Source: Acidobacteriaceae bacterium
Lineage (GTDB): Bacteria; Acidobacteriota; Terriglobia; Terriglobales; Acidobacteriaceae
Assembly: GCA_030040175.1 (NCBI GenBank)
Contig: JASHUF010000142.1
Location: forward strand, 1 to 5,070
Direction of reading: 5' to 3'
DNA length: 5,070 bases
Shown here one piece after another: positions 1 to 4,949 of the stretch. A model generated the notes under the pieces. The model did not search any database. It was not told where the DNA came from and worked only from the letters and a program-made list of their open reading frames with translations. The translations under genes were made by a program, and so were the position numbers. Position 1 is the stretch's first letter, and every line of letters begins with the position of its first letter.

Positions 1-1047
1 CTCACGCGCAGTTGGCATCAACCTGTGGTCGTCGCGCCCATCGGCTCGCCGGAGGAAGCCATTGTCTCTACGCTCGATCTCCATTGGGCTGGATCCTCCA
101 CCGCGCTCACCCGCGCGCCGCGCAACGCCGCCGCCAACAAAGGCAACTTCGGCCACGTCCTCGTCGCCGGCGGATCCTTCGGCTCCGCGGGCGGCAAAGC
201 CGGCGCACCCGCTATGACCGCGCTCGCCGCTCTGCGCTCGGGCGCCGGCCTCGTCACTGCCGCCGTCCCCGAGCCCGCGCTCCCGGCCGTCTCTTCGCTC
301 GCGCCCGAGCTCATGACCTGGCCTCTCGCCGCCACTTCCGCCGGCGCCGTCTCCGCGGAAAACCTCGCGCCCGATCGCCTCGCCGCGCTCGCTCAGGGCA
401 AAACCGTTCTCGCCCTCGGTCCCGGCCTCGGCCAGTCTCCGGAAACTGCGCAATTCGTCCTCGGCCTGCTCTCAGCCACCAATCTTCCCGCCGTCCTCGA
501 CGCCGACGCCCTCAACATCCTCGCCGCGCACACCGGGCGCCTTGCCGAATTCGCCGGCAACGGCGCCCGCACTCTTGTCCTCACCCCTCACCCCGGCGAG
601 ATGGCCCGCCTGGCCGGCTCGACCGTCGCCGAAATCCAGGCCAACCGGCTTGAAACCGCCCGCGCCTTTGCCCGCCGCCATCGCGTTACGCTTGTGCTCA
701 AAGGTGCGCGCACCCTCATCGCCCATCCCGATGGCCGCGTGGCCGTCAACACCACCGGCAATCCCGGCATGGCCAAGGGCGGCAGCGGCGATCTCCTCAC
801 CGGCCTCATCGCCGGGCTTCTGGCGCAATATCCCGCCGATCCCGCGCGCGCCGTCGAGGCCGCCGTCTACCTCCACGGCCTCGCCGCCGACTTCGCCGTC
901 CGCTCCGGCGACGAGCACACCTTTCTCCCCACGGATTCGCTCGCCTTCCTTGCACAGGCTTTTCGCTTTTCCTCGCGGCGGGCAAACGGGTATGTTTGCA
1001 TACAGGGGTTGCCGCCGGACGCGGCCCCGTTCGAGGCCGCATCATGA
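1..1047 (+). CDS. nnr: Bifunctional NAD(P)H-hydrate repair enzyme Nnr, C-terminal part (ADP-dependent NAD(P)HX dehydratase); 5' end outside window
   Basis: This is the dehydratase (NnrD/YjeF C-terminal, ribokinase-like) domain, which uses ADP to dehydrate S-NAD(P)HX back to NAD(P)H in the cytosol. Visible motifs in order are NKGNFGHVLVAGGS (from 136), the glycine-rich GPGLGQ (about 420), VLDADALNIL (about 493-522), LTPHPGEM (about 580-603), VLKGARTLI, and the signature NTTGNPGMAKGGSGDLLTG (748 onward) with its catalytic Asp at 790-792. The frame is open to base 1. The stretch VVVAPIGSPEEAI resembles the end of a NnrE epimerase domain, so the gene is most likely the usual bifunctional NnrE-NnrD fusion, and the GTG at 25 is not its true start. 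The last ~25 residues, after FLAQAF, look like a non-conserved tail that runs into tsaE. The stop TGA (1045-1047) overlaps the tsaE ATG. The family assignment is firm; the fusion is inferred. Confidence 0.95.
   Translation, partial: LTRSWHQPVVVAPIGSPEEAIVSTLDLHWAGSSTALTRAPRNAAANKGNFGHVLVAGGSFGSAGGKAGAPAMTALAALRSGAGLVTAAVPEPALPAVSSLAPELMTWPLAATSAGAVSAENLAPDRLAALAQGKTVLALGPGLGQSPETAQFVLGLLSATNLPAVLDADALNILAAHTGRLAEFAGNGARTLVLTPHPGEMARLAGSTVAEIQANRLETARAFARRHRVTLVLKGARTLIAHPDGRVAVNTTGNPGMAKGGSGDLLTGLIAGLLAQYPADPARAVEAAVYLHGLAADFAVRSGDEHTFLPTDSLAFLAQAFRFSSRRANGYVCIQGLPPDAAPFEAAS
1033..1036 (+). promoter_or_regulatory. Shine-Dalgarno GAGG that decides the tsaE start
   Basis: GAGG ends 7 bases before the ATG at 1044-1046. 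This supports that ATG over the in-frame upstream TTG at 996, which would add 16 residues unlike the TsaE family and a 52-base overlap with nnr. Confidence 0.6.
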
Positions 1048-1532
1048 CCAACACGGCGCCACCCCCAGAGGGCCGTACTCAAGAAGGCCGCATTCACGAG
1101 TTCAAAACCCTCAGGGGCGCGGACACCATCGAGGTGGGCCGCAAGCTCGTCAAACTGCTCAAGCCGCCGCAGCTCCTGCTCCTGCGCGGCGAGCTCGGCA
1201 CGGGCAAGACCACACTGGTGAAAGGCATTGTTCAGGCCCTCAACGCCGCCGAGCCCGACGAAGTCACCAGCCCCACCTTCACCCTCCTCCACGAGTACGA
1301 CGGCACGCGCGGCGACCAGCCCGTCAAGCTCTACCATCTCGACGTCTACCGCCTCGAAAGCGAGCGCCAGCTCGAAACCCTCGGCCTCGACGAGCTCCTC
1401 ACCCCCAACGCGCTCGTCCTCGTCGAGTGGGGCGACAAATTCAAGAGCATCAAAAAGCGCGCCACCGGCGAAATCCTCATCACCGCCGAAGGCGGCGACA
1501 CCCGCAAGATCACCGTCACGCTCAAAGACTAG
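1044..1532 (+). CDS. tsaE: tRNA threonylcarbamoyladenosine biosynthesis ATPase TsaE
   Basis: TsaE (formerly YjeE) is the small P-loop ATPase that works with TsaD and TsaB in the cytosol to make t6A at position 37 of ANN-decoding tRNAs. The 162-residue product is a normal length. Seen motifs are the Walker A loop GELGTGKT (residues 49-56), the family signature SPTFTLLHEY (76-85), the HLDVYRL block with the Walker-B-like Asp (98-104), and VEWGDKF (127-133), all in the expected order. The ATG start overlaps the nnr stop as ATGA and has a GAGG ribosome-binding site 7 bases upstream, so the two genes are probably translationally coupled. Adjacency of nnr and tsaE (yjeF-yjeE) is also known from E. 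coli, where the amidase gene amiB follows. The N-terminal ~15 residues are rich in Pro, Gly and Thr and precede the conserved domain. Confidence 0.96.
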   Translation: MTNTAPPPEGRTQEGRIHEFKTLRGADTIEVGRKLVKLLKPPQLLLLRGELGTGKTTLVKGIVQALNAAEPDEVTSPTFTLLHEYDGTRGDQPVKLYHLDVYRLESERQLETLGLDELLTPNALVLVEWGDKFKSIKKRATGEILITAEGGDTRKITVTLKD

Positions 1533-1544
1533 CGGCTCGGCAAC

Positions 1545-1568
1545 TCAGCGAGTCAGCAAGTCAGCGAG
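1545..1568. repeat. Three tandem copies of an 8-bp unit TCAGCRAG
   Basis: Exact consecutive units are TCAGCGAG (1545-1552), TCAGCAAG (1553-1560) and TCAGCGAG (1561-1568). They start 13 bases after the tsaE stop codon, in non-coding sequence between the convergent tsaE and fabI. Units 1 and 3 are identical and unit 2 differs by one G to A change. No function is visible. Confidence 0.8.
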
Positions 1569-1580
1569 CTGGTACGAGTC

Positions 1581-1620
1581 TGGGTGCCCCAGGTCCCGAC
1601 TTTGGGACCTGGGAAAGCAC
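1581..1620 (+). repeat. Intergenic palindromic repeat, module A, copy 1
   Basis: A perfect 10-bp stem, CCCAGGTCCC (1588-1597) with GGGACCTGGG (1604-1613), closes a 6-base loop. After an unpaired AAA, GTGC (1584-1587) can pair with GCAC (1617-1620), giving 14 pairs in all. The 40-base module matches 2559-2598 at 35 of 40 positions. It lies past the tsaE stop, between convergent genes, so it could help end transcripts. It has no T-run, so it is not a canonical intrinsic terminator. Confidence 0.8.
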
Positions 1621-1663
1621 AACCCTCCACTCCTCGTGCCTGAGCCACCACAATTCTCCGCAC

Positions 1664-1705
1664 CCCATCCATCGCGCGTTCTTTGCGTTTAGGGTGGGAA
1701 AGCAC
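1664..1705 (+). repeat. Intergenic palindromic repeat, module B, copy 1
   Basis: CCCATCC (1664-1670) pairs with GGGTGGG (1692-1698), including one T-G wobble, and an inner CGC/GCG (1673-1675 with 1685-1687) can extend the hairpin. It is followed by the same GGGAAAGCAC string that ends module A (1696-1705). It lies 38 bases past the fabI stop when read from the minus strand. The arms are less regular than in copy 2 (2607-2652). Confidence 0.65.
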
Positions 1706-1742
1706 GGACCTCCACTCAGCACAATCGAGCCCGAAGGAACCC

Positions 1743-2510
1743 TCAAAACCCCATGATGTTGTACCCGCAATCCACGTAGATCGTCTCGCCCGTCACCGCG
1801 CTGGCCAGGTCGCTGGCGAGATAGAGCGCCGTCCCGCCCACTTCGCCCTGATCCACGTTGCGGTGCAGCGGCGAGCGCTCCACCTGCGCTTTGCGCATCT
1901 CGCCCAGGTCGCCCACGCCGCGCGCGGCCAGCGTGTTGATCGGACCTGCGGAGATCGCGTTCACGCGGATGTTCTTCGGTCCCAGCTCGAAGGCAAGATA
2001 GCGCACCGTGGCTTCGAGCGAAGCCTTGGCCAGCGCCATCACGTTGTAGTGCGGCACCACGCGCCCTGACGCCAGGTAGGTCATGGTCAGAATGCTGCCG
2101 CCCTCCGTCATCAGCGGCGCTGCGGCCCGGCTCAGCGCAATCAGCGAGTACACGCTCACCTCGTGCGCCACCCGAAACCCCGCGCGGCTGGTGTTGAGGA
2201 ACTCGCCGTGCAGGTCCTCGGGCGGTGCAAACGCTATCGCATGCACCAGGATGTCGATCTTGCCATACTTCTCTTGGAGTGCGGTAAAGACGCTTCCGAT
2301 CTCCGCATCGCTCGATACATCGCACTGGAAGCCCGAGGCGCCCGGCAGCTTGTCGATGAGGTCCTGGGCTTCAAGCTTCATGCGCTCGTTCTGGTAGCCG
2401 ATCGCGAGCGTCGCACCCGCCTCTTGCAGCTTCTGCGCGATGCCCCAGGCGATCGAGCGCTTGTTGGCCACGCCGAAGACCACCGCCGTCTTGCCCTTCA
2501 AATCGATCAT
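1743..2510 (-). CDS. fabI: Enoyl-[acyl-carrier-protein] reductase (NADH) FabI
   Basis: FabI catalyses the last step of each fatty acid elongation cycle, reducing trans-2-enoyl-ACP with NADH in the cytosol. The sequence is a typical FabI short-chain dehydrogenase: an N-terminal GKTAVVFGVANKRSIAWGIA nucleotide-binding block, CDV followed by the HAIAFAPPEDLHGEF region, then the catalytic TYLASGRVVPHYNVMALAK with two Tyr and one Lys in FabI spacing (Tyr145, Tyr155, Lys162 counted from this start), and SAGPINTLAARG. The C-terminus YVDCGYNIMGF is characteristic. I chose the ATG at 2508-2510 (255 residues, MIDLKGK) because GGAG (2516-2519) sits 5 bases upstream; an in-frame ATG at 2535-2537 would add nine residues and has no such site. 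It is divergent from nothing nearby: murI lies upstream in the same direction, separated by a repeat-containing gap, so fabI may have its own promoter, which I could not identify. Confidence 0.96.
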   Translation of the reverse strand: MIDLKGKTAVVFGVANKRSIAWGIAQKLQEAGATLAIGYQNERMKLEAQDLIDKLPGASGFQCDVSSDAEIGSVFTALQEKYGKIDILVHAIAFAPPEDLHGEFLNTSRAGFRVAHEVSVYSLIALSRAAAPLMTEGGSILTMTYLASGRVVPHYNVMALAKASLEATVRYLAFELGPKNIRVNAISAGPINTLAARGVGDLGEMRKAQVERSPLHRNVDQGEVGGTALYLASDLASAVTGETIYVDCGYNIMGF

Positions 2511-2519
2511 TCCTTCTCC
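2511..2519 (-). promoter_or_regulatory. Shine-Dalgarno GGAG that decides the fabI start
   Basis: Read on the minus strand, GGAG (2519-2516) is followed by AAGGA and then ATG at 2510-2508. The 5-base spacing favours this start over the ATG 27 bases further upstream. Confidence 0.7.
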
Positions 2520-2558
2520 GTCTCTTTCGCCAAGCATAGCAGCGCCGCCGCAACTATT

Positions 2559-2598
2559 TGGGTGTTCCAGGTCCCGATTGCGGGACCTGGGAAAGCAC
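2559..2598 (+). repeat. Intergenic palindromic repeat, module A, copy 2
   Basis: CCAGGTCCCG (2567-2576) and CGGGACCTGG (2581-2590) form a perfect 10-bp stem on an ATTG loop. T2566-G2591 and, after the AAA, GTGT (2562-2565) with GCAC (2595-2598) extend it if G-U pairs are allowed. Against copy 1, the five differences fall in the loop (three) and at two stem bases where C became T. It sits 48 bases upstream of the fabI start codon, in the murI-fabI gap. Confidence 0.8.
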
Positions 2599-2606
2599 GG
2601 CTCCCG

Positions 2607-2652
2607 GGGTGCCCCACCCTCGCCGCGTCTCTGTTTTTGCGGCTAGGGTGGG
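2607..2652 (+). repeat. Intergenic palindromic repeat, module B, copy 2
   Basis: CCCACCCT (2613-2620) pairs perfectly with AGGGTGGG (2645-2652). After one mismatch, GCCGC (2622-2626) pairs with GCGGC (2639-2643), leaving a 12-base pyrimidine-rich loop. The hairpin begins 7 bases after the murI stop on the minus strand, so it is well placed to protect or end the murI transcript. No T-run follows on the minus strand, so true Rho-independent termination is uncertain. The left flank GGGTGCCCCA resembles the start of module A. Confidence 0.7.
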
Positions 2653-2659
2653 AGACAAC

Positions 2660-3496
2660 TCACCCTCCCAGATCGAGCAGCTCCACCTTGCCTACCGGCC
2701 GGCCCAGAAATCTCGATCCCAGGCGCTCGAATTTCTCCACCGAATCGGTCGCAAAGCATCGAATCTCGGTCTCCGCAATCGCGCCCGCGCGCGTTCCAGG
2801 TTGCGCATGGAGCAAACCCACCGCGGCCTCCGCCGTCGACTCCGCCGAATCGATCACCCGCACGGCGCCTGCGTCGCCGGAAGCAAGCACCCGCTCGATC
2901 ACCGGCCGCAGCAGCGGATAGTGCGTGCATCCCAGCACCAGCGTGTCCGCCACCATCCCGCGTGCCGCCGCCTCCGCGCGCAACTCGTCGAGATAGATGC
3001 GCACCACCTCCTCCGTCACCGCATGCTCGGTCCATCCCTCTTCCACCAGCGGCACCAGCAGCGGGCACGCCTTTTCGAGCGCGCGCAGTCCCCGCGCGCT
3101 GCACGCCGCTGCGTACGCATGGCTCTGCACCGTGGCTTCGGTCGCCACCACCAGCACGTCTCCGGTCTGCGAGGCTGCGCGCGCAGCGCTTGCGCCCGGC
3201 TCGATCACGCCCAGCACCGGCACCGGCACCGCATCCTCGATCGCATCCAGCGCCAGCGCGCTGGCCGTGTTGCAGGCAATCACCAGGAACTGGGCTCCCT
3301 GCGCGCGCACCAGGAACTGCGCGCTCTCCGCCGAATACCGCGCCACGGTCCGCCGCGACTTGGAGCCATACGGCAGCCGCGCCGTATCGCCCACAAACAC
3401 AAACCGCGCCTGCGGCAACCGCTCCGTAAGCGCGCGCAGCACCGTCAGCCCGCCGAAGCCGGAATCGAAGACGCCGATGGTGGGCACGCCGCTCAC
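2660..3496 (-). CDS. murI: Glutamate racemase
   Basis: MurI interconverts L- and D-glutamate without a cofactor and supplies the D-Glu used by MurD for peptidoglycan; it is cytosolic. The 278 residues carry the whole family pattern: FDSGFGGLTV (Asp11, Ser12), VGDTARLPYGSKS (36-47), the first catalytic Cys in IACNTAS (Cys75), the GVIEPG motif (96-101), and the second catalytic Cys in LGCTHYPL (Cys190, His192). No key residue is missing. The GTG start (3494-3496) overlaps the GerMN stop as GTGA and has GGGAG (3504-3508) 7 bases upstream; a GTG three codons later is less well placed. It is the last gene of the coupled amidase-GerMN-murI run. After its stop comes a repeat hairpin (2607-2652), then fabI 149 bases away. 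Confidence 0.96.
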   Translation of the reverse strand: MSGVPTIGVFDSGFGGLTVLRALTERLPQARFVFVGDTARLPYGSKSRRTVARYSAESAQFLVRAQGAQFLVIACNTASALALDAIEDAVPVPVLGVIEPGASAARAASQTGDVLVVATEATVQSHAYAAACSARGLRALEKACPLLVPLVEEGWTEHAVTEEVVRIYLDELRAEAAARGMVADTLVLGCTHYPLLRPVIERVLASGDAGAVRVIDSAESTAEAAVGLLHAQPGTRAGAIAETEIRCFATDSVEKFERLGSRFLGRPVGKVELLDLGG

Positions 3497-4122
3497 GGCG
3501 CCGCTCCCACCGCCGCCGGCTCCGCCTCCGCTGTCAAATAAGTCCTCGTCAGGTCCGCGTGCCCGGCCAGCGTCTCACGCTCCTGCCCATCCACCAGGAA
3601 GCGCACCTCCGTCACCTGCGGCAGATTCGCGTGCAGCGTGGCGCAGATTGAGAGCACCGTCAAGCTCTCGGTTTCAATTCCCGAAGGATGACTGGCCGCG
3701 AAGGCGCTGGTCAGGTTCACCACCGCCATCTCAGCCCCGGTCTTCGCCCCCTCCGCGCCTGCGCTCACCGGCAGCAGAAACACCTGTGCGATCGCGCTCG
3801 CCCCTCCGTCCACCGGATGCGCCGCGCCCGGCGCCGCGTACAGGTCCAGCAGCTTGCCCAGAATGGCCCGCGCCCGCGCCCCTGCGCTCGGCGGCAGCGG
3901 CAGGCTCAAAATCCGCTCCTGCATGGAATCGTCCGCGTCGCTGGCCACCATGAGCGTGGCCTGCACCGCCGGAGCGACCTCGGGCGCCTGCGTGGGCGTC
4001 GAGGCCTGCGCCTGCAGCCGCCGCTGCTCGGCGCGGTCGCGTAGCTGCCACAGCACCGCGCCCATGATGATCGAGGCCGCCAGCAGCACGAAAAACAGCA
4101 CGGTCTGGTAGCGCGGAATCAC
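3493..4122 (-). CDS. Membrane-anchored GerMN-domain protein
   Basis: The 209-residue product has a short basic N-terminus and one hydrophobic segment (about residues 7-27, VLFFVLLAASIIMGAVLW), a charged stretch, a Pro/Ala/Thr-rich linker (about 40-56), and a C-terminal GerMN domain (about 84-195). Domain features are ARAILGKLLDLY, VFLLP, AVVNLTSAF, the helix ESLTVLSICATLHANLP, and VRFLVDGQERETLAGHADLTR, which is the most recognisable block. GerMN is the domain of Bacillus sporulation/germination protein GerM and of several lipoproteins. Its biochemical role is not settled, but it is linked to the cell envelope. There is no lipobox, so it is anchored by the transmembrane helix with the domain predicted outside. 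The GTG start overlaps the amidase stop (GTGA), with GGGAG 10 bases upstream; its own stop overlaps the murI start. This context suggests work with the amidase at the wall, which is inference. Confidence 0.9.
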   Translation of the reverse strand: MIPRYQTVLFFVLLAASIIMGAVLWQLRDRAEQRRLQAQASTPTQAPEVAPAVQATLMVASDADDSMQERILSLPLPPSAGARARAILGKLLDLYAAPGAAHPVDGGASAIAQVFLLPVSAGAEGAKTGAEMAVVNLTSAFAASHPSGIETESLTVLSICATLHANLPQVTEVRFLVDGQERETLAGHADLTRTYLTAEAEPAAVGAAP

Positions 4123-4949
4123 GGCTCGTGCACTCCCGCATGCGAACCATCGCGCGCGCTGTCACCCAGCCCGTCCGACCGCCACTCCAGCAGCGCGCCG
4201 GCGAGCGCTTCAGCCACCTTCGCCTGGTAGCCTGCGTCGCTCAGGCTGTCGGTCGCGCTCTGCCCCGAGCTCGGATTAGGTGCAACCTCCACCGCCACGG
4301 CCGGGCACGTCATGCTGTCTACCACCGGCAGCGCCGTCCTTCCCAGGGTCACATTCAACCCCGCCTGCCCCAGCGCCGAATTCAGCACCCCCGCCAGTCC
4401 CAGGCTGCGCGCAACCGCCGTCGCCTGCGCCGTCTTCCACGCCACAAACCGTCCCGGCGCAACCGGCGCCAGCGAAGAAACAAACAGGTGCACACCTTTT
4501 CCGCTCAGCGAGGCATGCAGGCTCAGGCACGCCTGCGCGTCGGCGTGGTTTGCAATCTCGTCGCGGCGCTCCGCGTCCAGCGTCACGTCCTGCTCGCGCG
4601 TGGTCACCGCTTGCAGACCTCGTGCCTGGAGCAGCGAGCGCAGCCGCATGCTCAGCGCCAGCGTGAAGTTCTTCTCCGCCCAATTGCCGCTGTGTCCGCC
4701 GCTATCGTCGCCGCCATGCGCCGCGTCCAGCACCACCACGAACGGCGCCGCCGGCGCAGCGGGTGCTCCCGCCGGAGCCTGCGCGATGCAGGGAAGGGAA
4801 GCGGCGGCCAGCAACGCAGCCGCAATCCACCCGCTTTCACTTGAGAATCCGTTCGCCCCATCCTTTCGGCATTCCTTGTCGAAAGGATGGAAGGGATCTC
4901 CCCTTACGCACAGGCCCACGCCACGGGCACATGCCTCACTCCAGCGCAT
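4119..4949 (-). CDS. Exported N-acetylmuramoyl-L-alanine amidase (Amidase_3 family); start uncertain
   Basis: Amidase_3 enzymes are zinc hydrolases that cut the MurNAc-L-Ala bond of peptidoglycan outside the cytoplasmic membrane. Residues counted from the longest reading (ATG 4947-4949, 276 residues): [10 protein letters not shown] with zinc ligand His78, AEKNFTLAL with Glu92, the TTREQD and ERRDEIAN blocks, CLSLHAS with His145, and VAVEVAPNP with a Glu (221) in the place of the catalytic Glu. The usual DAGHGG is DAAHGG here. A hydrophobic signal core [18 protein letters not shown] (41-58) ends in an AQA cleavage site, followed by an Ala/Pro linker. The 40 residues ahead of that core are odd for a signal peptide and overlie two inverted repeats (4858-4905), so the true start is probably further downstream; a GTG at 4838-4840 is well placed but in another frame. 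The longest ORF overlaps the DUF1015 stop by 14 bases. The 3' end overlaps the GerMN start. Confidence 0.88.
   Translation of the reverse strand: MRWSEACARGVGLCVRGDPFHPFDKECRKDGANGFSSESGWIAAALLAAASLPCIAQAPAGAPAAPAAPFVVVLDAAHGGDDSGGHSGNWAEKNFTLALSMRLRSLLQARGLQAVTTREQDVTLDAERRDEIANHADAQACLSLHASLSGKGVHLFVSSLAPVAPGRFVAWKTAQATAVARSLGLAGVLNSALGQAGLNVTLGRTALPVVDSMTCPAVAVEVAPNPSSGQSATDSLSDAGYQAKVAEALAGALLEWRSDGLGDSARDGSHAGVHEP
4858..4890 (-). repeat. Perfect 11-bp inverted repeat in the amidase 5' region
   Basis: CCATCCTTTCG (4858-4868) and CGAAAGGATGG (4880-4890) are exact reverse complements around an 11-base loop. It lies 45 bases past the DUF1015 stop on the minus strand and just before the amidase signal sequence. 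No T-run follows on either strand. It could be a transcript-processing or termination hairpin between DUF1015 and the amidase, a protein-binding palindrome, or an mRNA leader structure. Confidence 0.75.
4891..4905 (-). repeat. Small 5-bp inverted repeat abutting the 11-bp one
   Basis: AAGGG (4891-4895) and CCCTT (4901-4905) are exact reverse complements around a 5-base loop. It directly adjoins the larger inverted repeat, so the minus-strand transcript can form two stacked hairpins. Alone it would not be notable. Confidence 0.45.

Noticed and set aside
25..27. GTG as a true start for the nnr dehydratase
   Set aside because: The frame is open to base 1 and its first residues look like the end of an epimerase domain, so this is more likely an internal Val codon of a bifunctional gene.
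996..998. TTG as the tsaE start
   Set aside because: The ATG at 1044 has a GAGG site at good spacing and an ATGA overlap; the extra residues are not family-like.
542..1756. Long + strand open frame (404 codons) overlapping nnr and tsaE
   Set aside because: It is a frame shadow made of Pro/Arg/Ala/Ser-rich sequence in GC-rich DNA, lying over two genes with firm family motifs.
1561..2325. Minus-strand 254-codon frame inside fabI running through the repeat
   Set aside because: It is an out-of-frame shadow of fabI with biased composition; its C-terminal residues come from translating the intergenic repeat.
2511..2566. fabI promoter with TATGCT (about 2533-2538) as -10
   Set aside because: No acceptable -35 hexamer lies 16-18 bases upstream; TTGCGG is only about 9 bases away.
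2558..3953. Long + strand open frames opposite murI and the GerMN gene
   Set aside because: They are low-complexity Arg/His/Pro/Ser translations antisense to recognised genes, typical of GC-rich shadow frames; the first also begins inside the palindromic repeat.
4837..4872. 11-codon upstream ORF ([11 protein letters not shown]) whose stop overlaps the out-of-frame GTG
   Set aside because: AAGG lies only one base before its ATG, too close for a ribosome-binding site, and the downstream GTG is not in the amidase frame. A chance ORF is the simplest reading.
4858..4890. Intrinsic terminator for DUF1015
   Set aside because: The stem is good but no T-run follows on the minus strand, so it is listed as an inverted repeat only.
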